Positions 1-7,898 of a stretch of DNA of 35,535 nt are shown here, piece by piece. Below the pieces are notes generated by a model. It was not told where the DNA came from, ran no database searches, and was given only the letters and a program-made list of their open reading frames with translations. The DNA is from Bacillota bacterium. GTDB lineage: Bacteria > Bacillota > Clostridia > Acetivibrionales > DUMC01. The position numbers and the translations under genes were made by a program. The first letter of the stretch is position 1. Each line of letters begins with the position of its first letter. The stretch spans positions 1 to 35,535 of the forward strand of contig JABUEW010000034.1 of assembly GCA_013314855.1 (NCBI GenBank). Reading direction: 5' to 3'.

Positions 1-538
1 TTCCATTTATAAGCATGCAATATTTTACTGTTGACAAATCAGCTTTAAGCTTTTTTGTTTCCGACAGAAGAGACGTAAAACGGTCGGAGTTGGCATAGTT
101 AGTCAAATATTCATAGAAGGCCAAAAGACCGCGCGATTTAAAATTTGCAAAGTTTAAATCATGTACTAAGCAACTAACAGCTTCGCAATAAATTTCTGCC
201 GCCTCCAAAAACCATCCTTCTTTATGGTATTTGTAGTAAAGCTTATCCAATAAGGCAAGATATCGGCGCATTGTGCGCATCTTTAGCGCAAATGATCTTA
301 TGTTTTCTAATAGAGTTTCATTTTCAAGGTCCAGCATTATTTCTTGACGGTACTTGATTGCATCGATATCTTTCAAAGTAATGTAAAAAAAAGGTTTTAA
401 ATTATATTCCTGCCTACCAGCAGTGATTTCGTTTATGATTTGGTCAAGATTTAAATCAATAAAAAAGGTAGGTACCTCAACTGTTTCTTCTTTTATGCTG
501 TCTTCAGTTCTTTTAAATAGTATGCTGTGAAAAGTCAT
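1..538 (-). CDS. MutS-family ATPase-like protein, N-terminal part (runs off window)
   Basis: The frame opens with ATG at 538-536 and continues without a stop through base 1, giving about 179 residues of the N-terminus. A ribosome binding site (AGGAGG) lies about 8 nt upstream. The protein begins MTFHSILFKR and contains 'FFIDLNLDQII', 'YNLKPFFYITL' and 'EIMLDLENETLLENI', followed by a helical region with 'KMRTMRRYL'. I recognise this from memory as the start of a clostridial protein usually called MutS-like: a core/lever region followed by a C-terminal MutS ATPase domain, about 550-600 aa in all. The ATPase part would lie beyond the window, so Walker motifs cannot be checked. It has no mutL neighbour here, and such stand-alone MutS relatives need not act in mismatch repair. 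The long structured leader upstream suggests conditional expression. Confidence 0.7.
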   Translation of the reverse strand, partial: MTFHSILFKRTEDSIKEETVEVPTFFIDLNLDQIINEITAGRQEYNLKPFFYITLKDIDAIKYRQEIMLDLENETLLENIRSFALKMRTMRRYLALLDKLYYKYHKEGWFLEAAEIYCEAVSCLVHDLNFANFKSRGLLAFYEYLTNYANSDRFTSLLSETKKLKADLSTVKYCMLING

Positions 539-775
539 TGAAAAAACACCTCCTGGCAATGATATAGACTCACAGCATCAACTCTACCGCTGCAAACGCC
601 TGAGTGGTAAGAGTTATCAGCCCGTCCTTGACATTTGTTAGGGCAACTCATCCCCAAGCATCACACCAAGTAAACCATCGACACATAAAAAAGCTGACAA
701 CCCCTACGTTTTTCCGTAGAAGCCATCAGCTGTCATAAGCGGTTCGGATTTTTCCTAAGGGGAGCTTCATCCCTT
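539..775 (-). promoter_or_regulatory. Structured 5' leader of the MutS-family gene
   Basis: About 240 nt lie between the predicted transcription start (near 775) and the ATG at 538. Reading the minus strand, an AAGGG/CCCTT hairpin comes first. The early terminator hairpin (687-730) follows, and then about 150 nt with further pairing potential, including GCCC/GGGC arms near 619-644. Several tiny reading frames sit inside, for example MTADGFYGKT (736-704), whose stop lies in the terminator hairpin. CCCCT near 757-761 could pair with AGGGG in the 3' arm of the terminator and form a competing structure. The layout fits transcription attenuation by a riboswitch or a leader peptide. I cannot assign it to a known RNA family. 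Confidence 0.6.
687..730 (-). terminator. Early intrinsic terminator in the leader
   Basis: On the minus strand, an imperfect GCTGATGGCTTCTACG / CGTAGGGGTTGTCAGC hairpin (693-730) with a GAAAAA-type loop is followed at once by TTTTTT (687-692). It lies upstream of the gene, about 45-85 nt after the predicted start of transcription. It should therefore truncate the message unless it is disrupted. Confidence 0.8.
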
Positions 776-781
776 TGATTT

Positions 782-810
782 AGTATAACACTTTTTGGTG
801 TAGTCTGCAA
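782..810 (-). promoter_or_regulatory. Sigma-A-type promoter for the MutS-family leader
   Basis: Minus strand TTGCAG (805-810), a 17-bp spacer and TATACT (782-787). It predicts a start near 775 and so a long leader before the gene at 538. Confidence 0.65.
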
Positions 811-1083
811 GAATATAAAATGTAAAATTATGAATATTCTGTGATAATGTCATGTTGAAATTATTCTGATATAATGTCACTTATGAAAAAGAAGATATTC
901 AGCATGACTCAAAATGAAATGACAAATCTAAAATACAATTTATGTAATTTTATCATTTTTTGTTTTATCCTTTTGCACCTTCCATTTTAAATAAAACTGT
1001 TGTATCTATTGTTTACTAATATTTTGCTGTTCTTATGTTTGTTTGTAAATTCAGTACAATAAATTAAAATCTTTACATCAATT

Positions 1084-1132
1084 GGTTGACATCGTCAACC
1101 TTTTGATATAAAATATGGTTGTTGATATCAAC
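1084..1132 (+). promoter_or_regulatory. marR promoter with two palindromic operators
   Basis: TTGACA (1086-1091), a 17-bp spacer and TAAAAT (1109-1114) form a near-consensus promoter. Two perfect inverted repeats overlay it: GGTTGAC-ATC-GTCAACC (1084-1100), covering the -35 box, and GTTGATATCAAC (1121-1132), just after the -10 box. TTGA...TCAA palindromes are typical MarR-family sites, and their positions would block RNA polymerase, so autorepression is likely. Confidence 0.8.
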
Positions 1133-1158
1133 TATATTTATAAAGGAAGAATCATAAG

Positions 1159-1596
1159 ATGAATAAAAACATATCAAATGTTTACAATTTACTGCAAGAA
1201 ATAGCCTGGGTTTTTGGTGACCACGGCTTTAACGGGGGGTGTTGTAAAGACCTTTCGCTAGTCGAATTCATGGCGCTAAAAAGAGTTTACGAAAATAAAG
1301 ATTTTTCTATCAGAGAAGTAGGTACATCTTTAAATTTTACTAAAAGTGGAGCGACTAGAGTTATTGATCGCCTTGAAAGCAAGGGGTATGTAATACGGGA
1401 ACATTCTCCTATTGATGGAAGGGTTTGCTGTGTTAGAGCTACCAATAAAGGAATTAACATACTAACAGAAGTTATTAAGGAAAATACAGAATATCTGGAA
1501 AAGGTATTTAAAAACATGAAACCTGAAATGATCTATAATATTGAAAATGTTTTAAAAATGCTTGTTGAATTATTACAAGAACAGAGTTCTAAATAA
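1159..1596 (+). CDS. MarR-family transcriptional regulator with paired cysteines
   Basis: This 145-aa winged-helix regulator is of normal size for MarR. The DNA-binding part runs from about residue 33 to 98: 'SIREVGTSLNFTKSGATRVIDRLESKGYV' is the recognition helix region, and 'REHSPIDGRVCCVRATNKG' is the wing with the usual D-x-R motif. The N- and C-terminal helices form the dimer interface. Two Cys pairs stand out, C28-C29 near the N-terminal helix and C90-C91 in the wing. They could sense thiol-reactive compounds, oxidants or metals/metalloids, but this is inference. An AAGGAAG ribosome binding site precedes the ATG. Two palindromes over the promoter suggest autorepression. The gene 23 nt downstream was a permease and is now broken, so the regulator may have lost its main target. 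Confidence 0.88.
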   Translation: MNKNISNVYNLLQEIAWVFGDHGFNGGCCKDLSLVEFMALKRVYENKDFSIREVGTSLNFTKSGATRVIDRLESKGYVIREHSPIDGRVCCVRATNKGINILTEVIKENTEYLEKVFKNMKPEMIYNIENVLKMLVELLQEQSSK

Positions 1597-1632
1597 TGTA
1601 AAATTTTGGAGCGCTTTAAGGAGATGATTTTC

Positions 1633-1713
1633 TTGAATTCAGTAATAACTACTCTTAAATACTTTTTCACAATAACTTTGGAACAGGCTTTGAGAAAGGC
1701 AGTGAGGTGTTAG
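1633..1713 (+). pseudogene. Remnant: 5' end of a YraQ-family (DUF318) permease gene
   Basis: A good ribosome binding site (AAGGAG, 1618-1623) sits 9 nt before a TTG start. The frame reads 'MNSVITTLKYFFTITLE', which resembles the first membrane segment of YraQ/UPF0718 permeases. It then runs into unrelated residues and a stop at 1711-1713 after 26 codons. The position directly behind marR suggests a former operon partner, probably an efflux permease. The break looks like a deletion that joined this start to material further down. Confidence 0.55.
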
Positions 1714-1861
1714 GCATGACTATTTCTACTAAATGAATCTTCCATACTTAAAGGAAACCAGGTATTCATTACAGAGCCGGCATTGTTATCGATGGAAACA
1801 AATTCAGGAGCAAGACTTTCGGGTATTCAAATTAAGATTTGAGGATAGGAAGGTGATTTGG

Positions 1862-2026
1862 ATGGCTACCATTGCACTTGGAACTCTTCCAACAGGTCCA
1901 TTATATGTTGCGTTTCCTATGGTAGGCTCCCTGCTGAGAAAAGGTGCACGTATCAGCAACATGGTTATTTTTCTTGGCTCATGGGCAGCTCTGAAAATTC
2001 CACAGCTTATGGTGGAGATTTATTGA
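1862..2026 (+). pseudogene. Remnant: C-terminal part of a YraQ-type permease
   Basis: The frame encodes 'ALGTLPTGPLYVAFPMVGSL', then 'KGARISNMVIFLGSWAALKI' and 'PQLMVEI'. This matches in character the conserved 'GxLxxGPLYxAFP...KKGA...N...FxGxWxxxKIPxxxxE' segment of small YraQ/DUF318 permeases. A stop follows immediately (2024-2026), while intact members continue for several more helices. The sequence between 1714 and 1861 has no recognisable coding content. Together with the start at 1633 this looks like one or two decayed membrane transporter genes. An intact short protein is possible but unlikely. Confidence 0.6.
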
Positions 2027-2113
2027 GCATAATCATCACCCTGTATGCTCTTTTAATTTTTAATATTATACAGAATGATTGTGCTTTAAGCACTCCTAAA
2101 AAAGATAGTTTGT

Positions 2114-3058
2114 TTATTTTTGCCAGCTAATATTTTCTTTTATTCCAATCTCATCCAAATTATATGGTGTCTCCTGGTAAACATAATAATTCAGCCAGTT
2201 GGAAAACAGAAGATTTGCATGCCCTCTCCATTTCACGATAGGAGGCATCTGAGGATTATCTCCAGGAAAATAGTCCTTTGGAAGGTGTATATCGAGTCCC
2301 TTTGCGACATCCCTCTCATATTCATATTTAAGTGTAAAGGGGTCATATTCCGAATGTCCTGTTACAAAGATCTGTCTACCATTTTTAGAAACCACAATAT
2401 AAACACCGGCTTCTTCAGACTCGGCCAGAATCTCTAGTTCCCTCACTTTTACAATGTCCCCCTTCCTTACCTCCGTATGTCTTGAATGAGGAACATAAAA
2501 AATGTCGTCAAACCCCCTTAAAAGCTTTTCGTTGTGCTTACAAACCTTGTGAGGAAAAACGCCAAACATTTTTTGGGGCAGTGGATATTTTGGTATTCCA
2601 TAGTGATGGTACAGGGCTGCCTGAGCTCCCCAACATATATGGAATGTAGAAAATACATGTGTAGTGCTCCAATCCATAATTTCTTTTAATTCATCCCAGT
2701 AATCCACTTCCTCAAATTCCAAGTGCTCTACAGGTGCTCCTGTTACAATCATCCCATCAAATTTATTCTTGCAAATCTCATCAAAGGTGTTATAGAACTT
2801 AATAAGGTGCTCCCTGGACGTATTTTTTGAAATATGAGTTTTGGGGTGGAGTAGTGTAATATCCACCTGCAGTGGCGAATTCCCAAGGAGACGCAATATT
2901 TGAGTTTCGGTTATTATTTTAGTTGGCATCAAATTTAATATGATTATATTCAAAGGTCTAATATCCTGGTGTAAAGCTCTATCTTCATACATTAAAAATA
3001 TATTTTCATTACTTAATGTTTCAGCTGCAGGAAGATTGTTTGGTATTTTAATCGGCAT
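2114..3058 (-). CDS. metA: Homoserine O-acetyltransferase of the MetA family
   Basis: This 314-aa protein acylates the hydroxyl of L-homoserine, the first committed step of methionine synthesis in the cytosol. It is full length for MetA. The nucleophile Cys142 lies in '[20 protein letters not shown]', and the catalytic pair His235/Glu237 lies in 'VTGHSEYDP'. Residue 111 is Glu ('[10 protein letters not shown]'). In studied MetA enzymes Glu111 goes with acetyl-CoA use and Gly111 (E. coli) with succinyl-CoA. The default 'succinyltransferase' label is therefore probably wrong here. The product, O-acetylhomoserine, is the substrate of the metY enzyme upstream. It is the last gene of the metY-rrf2-cysK-metA block, 75 bp after cysK, with AAAGGGTG before its start. 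Confidence 0.92.
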   Translation of the reverse strand: MPIKIPNNLPAAETLSNENIFLMYEDRALHQDIRPLNIIILNLMPTKIITETQILRLLGNSPLQVDITLLHPKTHISKNTSREHLIKFYNTFDEICKNKFDGMIVTGAPVEHLEFEEVDYWDELKEIMDWSTTHVFSTFHICWGAQAALYHHYGIPKYPLPQKMFGVFPHKVCKHNEKLLRGFDDIFYVPHSRHTEVRKGDIVKVRELEILAESEEAGVYIVVSKNGRQIFVTGHSEYDPFTLKYEYERDVAKGLDIHLPKDYFPGDNPQMPPIVKWRGHANLLFSNWLNYYVYQETPYNLDEIGIKENISWQK

Positions 3059-3133
3059 ATATTACACCCTTTCCCATACTATTTATTCTTTTACTTTATT
3101 CCGGTTTCTTTATTCTTTTGCATTGCTTGTTTT

Positions 3134-4069
3134 CTATACTCCTTGAAATAAATCCGTAGATAAATATCTCTCCCCCGTATCAGGCAAAATTACCACAATT
3201 GTTTTTCCCTTATTTTCATCCCTTTTAGCAATTTCAGTCGCTGCGAAAGCTGCAGCACCCGAAGATATTCCTACCAGCAAACCCTCAGTTTTTGCAAGTT
3301 CCCGGGAAGTACTAAAAGCATCCTCGTTTCGTACTTTAAATACTTCATCTATAATTTTTATATTTAAAACTTCAGGAATAAATCCGGCACCTATTCCCTG
3401 AATTTTATGAGGTCCCGGTTTCCCTCCCGAAAGTACCGGTGAATCAAAAGGTTCTACCGCTATAACCTTAATATCGGGATTCCGCTGTTTCAAAATTTCG
3501 CCTGTACCTGTCAGCGTGCCTCCTGTTCCCACTCCTGAAATAAAAATGTCAATCTGCCCGTCGGTATCCCTCCATATTTCCTCTGCTGTTGTTCTTCTGT
3601 GTATTTCAGGGTTGGCAGGATTTCTGAATTGCTGCGGCATAAATGAACCTGGTATGCTTGTTGCCAGTTCTTCAGCTTTCCTTATTGCTCCTTTCATTCC
3701 TTCAGCCCCTGGAGTAAGGACCAACTCTGCGCCGAGGGCTTTTAAAAGGCTTCTGCGCTCTGTACTCATGGTATCGGGCATTGTAAGAATCAGTCGGTAT
3801 CCTTTGGATGCTGCAACTAAAGCTAGGGCAATACCGGTATTCCCGCTTGTAGGCTCAATAATTGTCGAGTTTTTATCTATTAAACCTTTACTTTCCGCAT
3901 CTTCAATCATTGCAATCCCAATCCTGTCTTTTACACTTCCACCAGGGTTAAAATACTCTAATTTTGCAATTAATCGTGCATTCAAATTATTCACACTGCT
4001 ATAGTTCGCCAATTCTAATAGCGGAGTGTTACCTATAAGATCAGTCAACTTCTTTGCAATTTTCGCCAT
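3134..4069 (-). CDS. cysK: Cysteine synthase (O-acetylserine sulfhydrylase)
   Basis: This 311-aa PLP enzyme, of usual CysK length, makes L-cysteine from O-acetylserine and sulfide. The PLP lysine is K47 in '[11 protein letters not shown]'. '[11 protein letters not shown]' is the substrate/cofactor loop, '[11 protein letters not shown]' binds the PLP phosphate, and 'GISSGAA' closes the active site. A GGGAGG ribosome binding site precedes the ATG. It lies 34 bp after an Rrf2 regulator gene and before metA, so cysteine and methionine synthesis are encoded together. Closely related enzymes (cystathionine beta-synthase type, CysM) share these motifs, but length and context favour CysK. Confidence 0.93.
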   Translation of the reverse strand: MAKIAKKLTDLIGNTPLLELANYSSVNNLNARLIAKLEYFNPGGSVKDRIGIAMIEDAESKGLIDKNSTIIEPTSGNTGIALALVAASKGYRLILTMPDTMSTERRSLLKALGAELVLTPGAEGMKGAIRKAEELATSIPGSFMPQQFRNPANPEIHRRTTAEEIWRDTDGQIDIFISGVGTGGTLTGTGEILKQRNPDIKVIAVEPFDSPVLSGGKPGPHKIQGIGAGFIPEVLNIKIIDEVFKVRNEDAFSTSRELAKTEGLLVGISSGAAAFAATEIAKRDENKGKTIVVILPDTGERYLSTDLFQGV

Positions 4070-4103
4070 ATTATCATCCTCCCACCAAATATCCTAATCA
4101 AAT

Positions 4104-4562
4104 TCAAATATAATATATATACCCATCCATAATATCCTTTTCATATGCTTCATATGCATCAATCAAATCTTTTAAAGTAATACTGTCAATAACCTCGTTA
4201 ACCCCATCTTTTATCTTCATCCAAATATACTTTGTTATACAACTCTCAGATCTTTTACATTTGTTTTTCCCTTTATTCTGACCTATACACTTAACAGGTG
4301 CAAGATCGCCTTCAAGTGCCCTAAGGACATCACCTACAGTAATGTTCTCAGGTTGTTTTGAAAGTGAGTATCCCCCCAAAGGTCCCCTTATGCTTTTCAC
4401 CAGTCCGGCTTTTCTAAGAGTAGATAACAGCTGTTCAAGAAATTTCTCAGGGATATTTTGCCTCTCGGCAATGCTTTTTACAGTAACTTTTTCGCCGTAG
4501 GAATACATGGCTAAATCTAGCATAGCTTTAATTCCATATTTTCCTTTAACAGAAATAGTCAT
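4104..4562 (-). CDS. Rrf2-family regulator with Fe-S cysteine triad (IscR-like)
   Basis: This 152-aa Rrf2 protein has a winged helix at residues 1-85 ('KYGIKAMLDLA', 'SIAERQNIPEKFLEQLLSTL', 'SIRGPLGGYSL'). Cysteines C92, C102 and C108 match the triad that holds a [2Fe-2S] cluster in IscR, although the spacing (9 then 5 residues) is looser than the E. coli 5/5 pattern. It starts 2 bp after the metY stop and is followed by cysK, so it sits inside a sulfur amino acid operon. It may tie cysteine supply to Fe-S or redox status. The motif is visible; the regulatory role is inferred. A GGGGAG ribosome binding site lies within the end of metY. Confidence 0.85.
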   Translation of the reverse strand: MTISVKGKYGIKAMLDLAMYSYGEKVTVKSIAERQNIPEKFLEQLLSTLRKAGLVKSIRGPLGGYSLSKQPENITVGDVLRALEGDLAPVKCIGQNKGKNKCKRSESCITKYIWMKIKDGVNEVIDSITLKDLIDAYEAYEKDIMDGYIYYI

Positions 4563-4564
4563 AC

Positions 4565-5869
<1,305 letters not shown>

Positions 5870-5933
5870 TTATTTCAAAACATTTGTATTACCATTTTTC
5901 TTTTATGACTTCCTTTAAGCTTAAATGTAGTAC

Positions 5934-6380
5934 TTAAATATGGTAGATGAATGAAGATGTCTCCACCATTTTTTTATATTCCATTACCAAGTCGTCAAGG
6001 GTTATGGAATTTACTATACTATTAATTTTACTGTCTATTTTTCTCCATACATTCTTATTCAAGAATTCTTCCATTGGGTCAGTTGCATTGTTCTCCTTTT
6101 CAGAATCCGGTATTACCGAAAGTTTGCCTTCCAGCACTCTCAGGATATCTCCAACGCTTATAACTGCACTGTTGCATGCAAGTATATATCCTCCTTGCGC
6201 CCCTTTAACACTTTTCACCAGGCCCGCTTTTTTTAATACCGAAAACACGTGCTCAAGGTATTTTTCTGAAACCTCCTGTCTTTCCGCTATACTATTTAAT
6301 GCGGTATAACCATATTTTGAGTATAGAGCCAAATCAACCATTGCCCTTAACCCATACCTGCCTTTTGTTGAGATTTTCAT
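5934..6380 (-). CDS. Rrf2-family regulator lacking Fe-S cysteines (CymR-like)
   Basis: This 148-aa Rrf2 protein shares the winged helix of its neighbour ('KGRYGLRAMVDLALYS', 'SIAERQEVSEKYLEHVFSVL', 'SVKGAQGGYIL') but has none of the triad cysteines in the following segment. That makes it closer to CymR, the Firmicutes repressor of cysteine metabolism, than to IscR. Two in-frame ATGs are present. The first (6386) directly abuts AGGAG, leaving no spacer, so I chose the second (6380), which has a 6-nt spacing. It is transcribed towards metY, 76 bp away. It may regulate that block, possibly through the CysK interaction known for CymR, but no binding data can be read from the sequence. Confidence 0.85.
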   Translation of the reverse strand: MKISTKGRYGLRAMVDLALYSKYGYTALNSIAERQEVSEKYLEHVFSVLKKAGLVKSVKGAQGGYILACNSAVISVGDILRVLEGKLSVIPDSEKENNATDPMEEFLNKNVWRKIDSKINSIVNSITLDDLVMEYKKMVETSSFIYHI

Positions 6381-6391
6381 TTTCATCTCCT

Positions 6392-6403
6392 ATACTATAG
6401 TAT
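6392..6403. promoter_or_regulatory. 12-bp perfect palindrome at the rrf2 start
   Basis: ATACTATAGTAT lies immediately upstream of the AGGAG ribosome binding site of the CymR-like gene. It could be an operator for autorepression or a short hairpin limiting translation. I found no second copy upstream of metY. Confidence 0.4.
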
Positions 6404-6464
6404 TCCTATATGAATAATATGATATATATTACTACATTTTTTCCCTTGTGTCAATAAGTCAATT

Positions 6465-6719
6465 ATTTATGGGCGCATTTTATTTAAGTGAAGAAAATAT
6501 TGGTAAGGAGCATTAGTGAAGCTGCTGTAGAGCCTTTTAATCTGAGCGGAGGAAAAGCAAAATCGTTGTTTGAGTAAAATTATTTCTTAGTTTTTGTTCA
6601 AATAATTTTACTAATTTTACGAGTTCGATTTTGCCCGTAGCTGAATTTAAAGGCTCTAAGCAGCGTAACGATAGCTCCTGGTAAATATTTCTTCACTTTT
6701 AATAAATGCGCCCGTAAAT
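6465..6719. repeat. Long palindromic (MITE-like) repeat, copy A
   Basis: An imperfect inverted repeat of about 255 bp fills the spacer between the divergent rrf2 and GerMN genes. Outer arms are ATTTATGGGCGCATTT (6465-6480) and AAATGCGCCCGTAAAT (6704-6719). Pairing continues inward through 'AGTGAAGAAA', 'AGGAGC', 'GCTGCT', 'AGAGCCTTT' and 'GCAAAATCG' to an AT-rich centre near 6575-6620. No reading frame of note lies inside. The ends and several internal blocks recur in copy B (19646-19903), in the opposite orientation. No flanking target duplication is evident here. Confidence 0.85.
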
Positions 6720-6728
6720 GGCCTTTGT

Positions 6729-6756
6729 TTGCAATAAAATTCTAATATGGTATAAT
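6729..6756 (+). promoter_or_regulatory. Promoter of the GerMN lipoprotein gene
   Basis: TATAAT (6751-6756) preceded by TG one base earlier (TGGTATAAT, extended -10), with TTGCAA (6729-6734) 16 bp upstream. It sits just outside the right end of palindromic repeat A. Confidence 0.65.
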
Positions 6757-6803
6757 TTACTTATATTGAGGATATGTTATTTATGAGGAGGTTTATAATA
6801 AAA

Positions 6804-7868
6804 ATGAAAAAATCCGTATTAACCTTTTTAATTCCGATACTTCTATCCGTTACCCTATTTGCTTCATGTACAACCGGCAACGGCTCCGGGAACGGACAAG
6901 GTGATAAAACTACTGATACTGAATTAAAAGTATCCGACTATTTTCCTTTCATTGAAAATATCCATATGGCTTATAAAGGTAACGGCAACGAGTATGCCCA
7001 GTATGAAACATACGTAGAATATATAAAAGATAACATTATGCAAATCAGAAACGTTAATCCGGGCACTTCATCGGCGGTTGTATATGAATTAAAGGACGGG
7101 GAATTAAGGAGAATATTAAACCGTGGTGAAGTATATTACCGTTACGATTATACTACCTCAAGAGGTGAAGAAGAAATACTCATAAAAGAGCCTATAAAGG
7201 AAGGTACTTCCTGGACGCTTAAAGACGGGACCAAAAGGAGCATAACTTCACTTGGAAAAGCTATTTCAACTCCTTCCGGCAATTATTCTGCCCTTGAAGT
7301 TACATCAGAAAGACCTAGTTCAACTGTAATTGATTATTATGTGAAGAATATCGGGCTTGTAAAGAGGGTATTTAAATCAAAGGAAAATGATACTACAATA
7401 TCAAGCGAGCTTGAAAAAATTGAGAAGAATGTGCCATATGTGGAGCGGATACGGATTTATTTTCCCGATTTCAACAAAGATAAGCTTGCTTACATTAATA
7501 GAGAAATTGAATTCCTTACCAACCAAGATGTAAAAGAAGTTCTTGAAAAAGCAATGAAGAACATACCGGAAGGCAGTGGATTATCAAAAGTCCTCTCGGA
7601 TAACACTAAAATATTGAATATAGAGTTGGACGACAATAATGATATAGTAACAGTCGACTTTTCATCCCAATTTGTCACAGAAATGAACGCAGGTACCACT
7701 CTTGAATCCATGATTTTAAAGAGCGTTACAAACACCTTTGGTGAATACTTCCAAAAGCAAAAAGTTAAAATTACTCTTGAAGGTAAGCCTTATTCATCAG
7801 GCCATGTATTAATGGAGCCGGAAGATTATTTTACAGTAGATACCGAAAATACTTATGAATACAAATGA
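6804..7868 (+). CDS. GerMN-domain lipoprotein (sporulation/germination type)
   Basis: From the ATG at 6804 the protein has 354 residues. Residues 1-20 form a lipoprotein signal peptide ('MKKSVLTFLIPILLSVTLFA') with the lipobox-like 'LFASC', so the protein should be anchored to the outer face of the membrane. A middle region of about 170 residues resembles beta-rich extracellular domains. The C-terminal ~125 residues, from 'RIRIYFPDFNKDKLAYINRE' to 'HVLMEPEDYF', are a GerMN domain, found in GerM of endospore formers. In-frame ATGs at 6774 and 6783 would add residues ahead of the signal peptide. AGGAGG (6786-6791) supports the later start, though with a long 12-nt spacing. The gene stands alone and converges with hemZ. 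Confidence 0.85.
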   Translation: MKKSVLTFLIPILLSVTLFASCTTGNGSGNGQGDKTTDTELKVSDYFPFIENIHMAYKGNGNEYAQYETYVEYIKDNIMQIRNVNPGTSSAVVYELKDGELRRILNRGEVYYRYDYTTSRGEEEILIKEPIKEGTSWTLKDGTKRSITSLGKAISTPSGNYSALEVTSERPSSTVIDYYVKNIGLVKRVFKSKENDTTISSELEKIEKNVPYVERIRIYFPDFNKDKLAYINREIEFLTNQDVKEVLEKAMKNIPEGSGLSKVLSDNTKILNIELDDNNDIVTVDFSSQFVTEMNAGTTLESMILKSVTNTFGEYFQKQKVKITLEGKPYSSGHVLMEPEDYFTVDTENTYEYK

Positions 7869-7898
7869 AACGCAAACTATTTGATTTAGGATTTGGAT

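Noticed and set aside
539-775. M-box (magnesium) riboswitch in the MutS-family leader
   Set aside because: Some short stretches are reminiscent, but the terminator is at the wrong end and the full core cannot be traced by eye. It is left as an unassigned leader.
1733-2026. Intact 97-aa protein in the permease remnant region
   Set aside because: Only its C-terminal ~50 residues resemble a permease. The N-terminal half has no recognisable character and no ribosome binding site precedes its ATG.
1858-2130. 90-codon plus-strand frame overlapping the metA end
   Set aside because: It is out of frame with the permease-like segment and has biased, non-protein-like composition.
2114-3058. Homoserine O-succinyltransferase as product name for metA
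   Set aside because: Glu111 and the O-acetylhomoserine enzyme in the same block point to acetyl-CoA use.
6465-6719. Simple bidirectional terminator
   Set aside because: It lies between divergent, not convergent, genes, is far too long and has sequence relatives elsewhere in the window.
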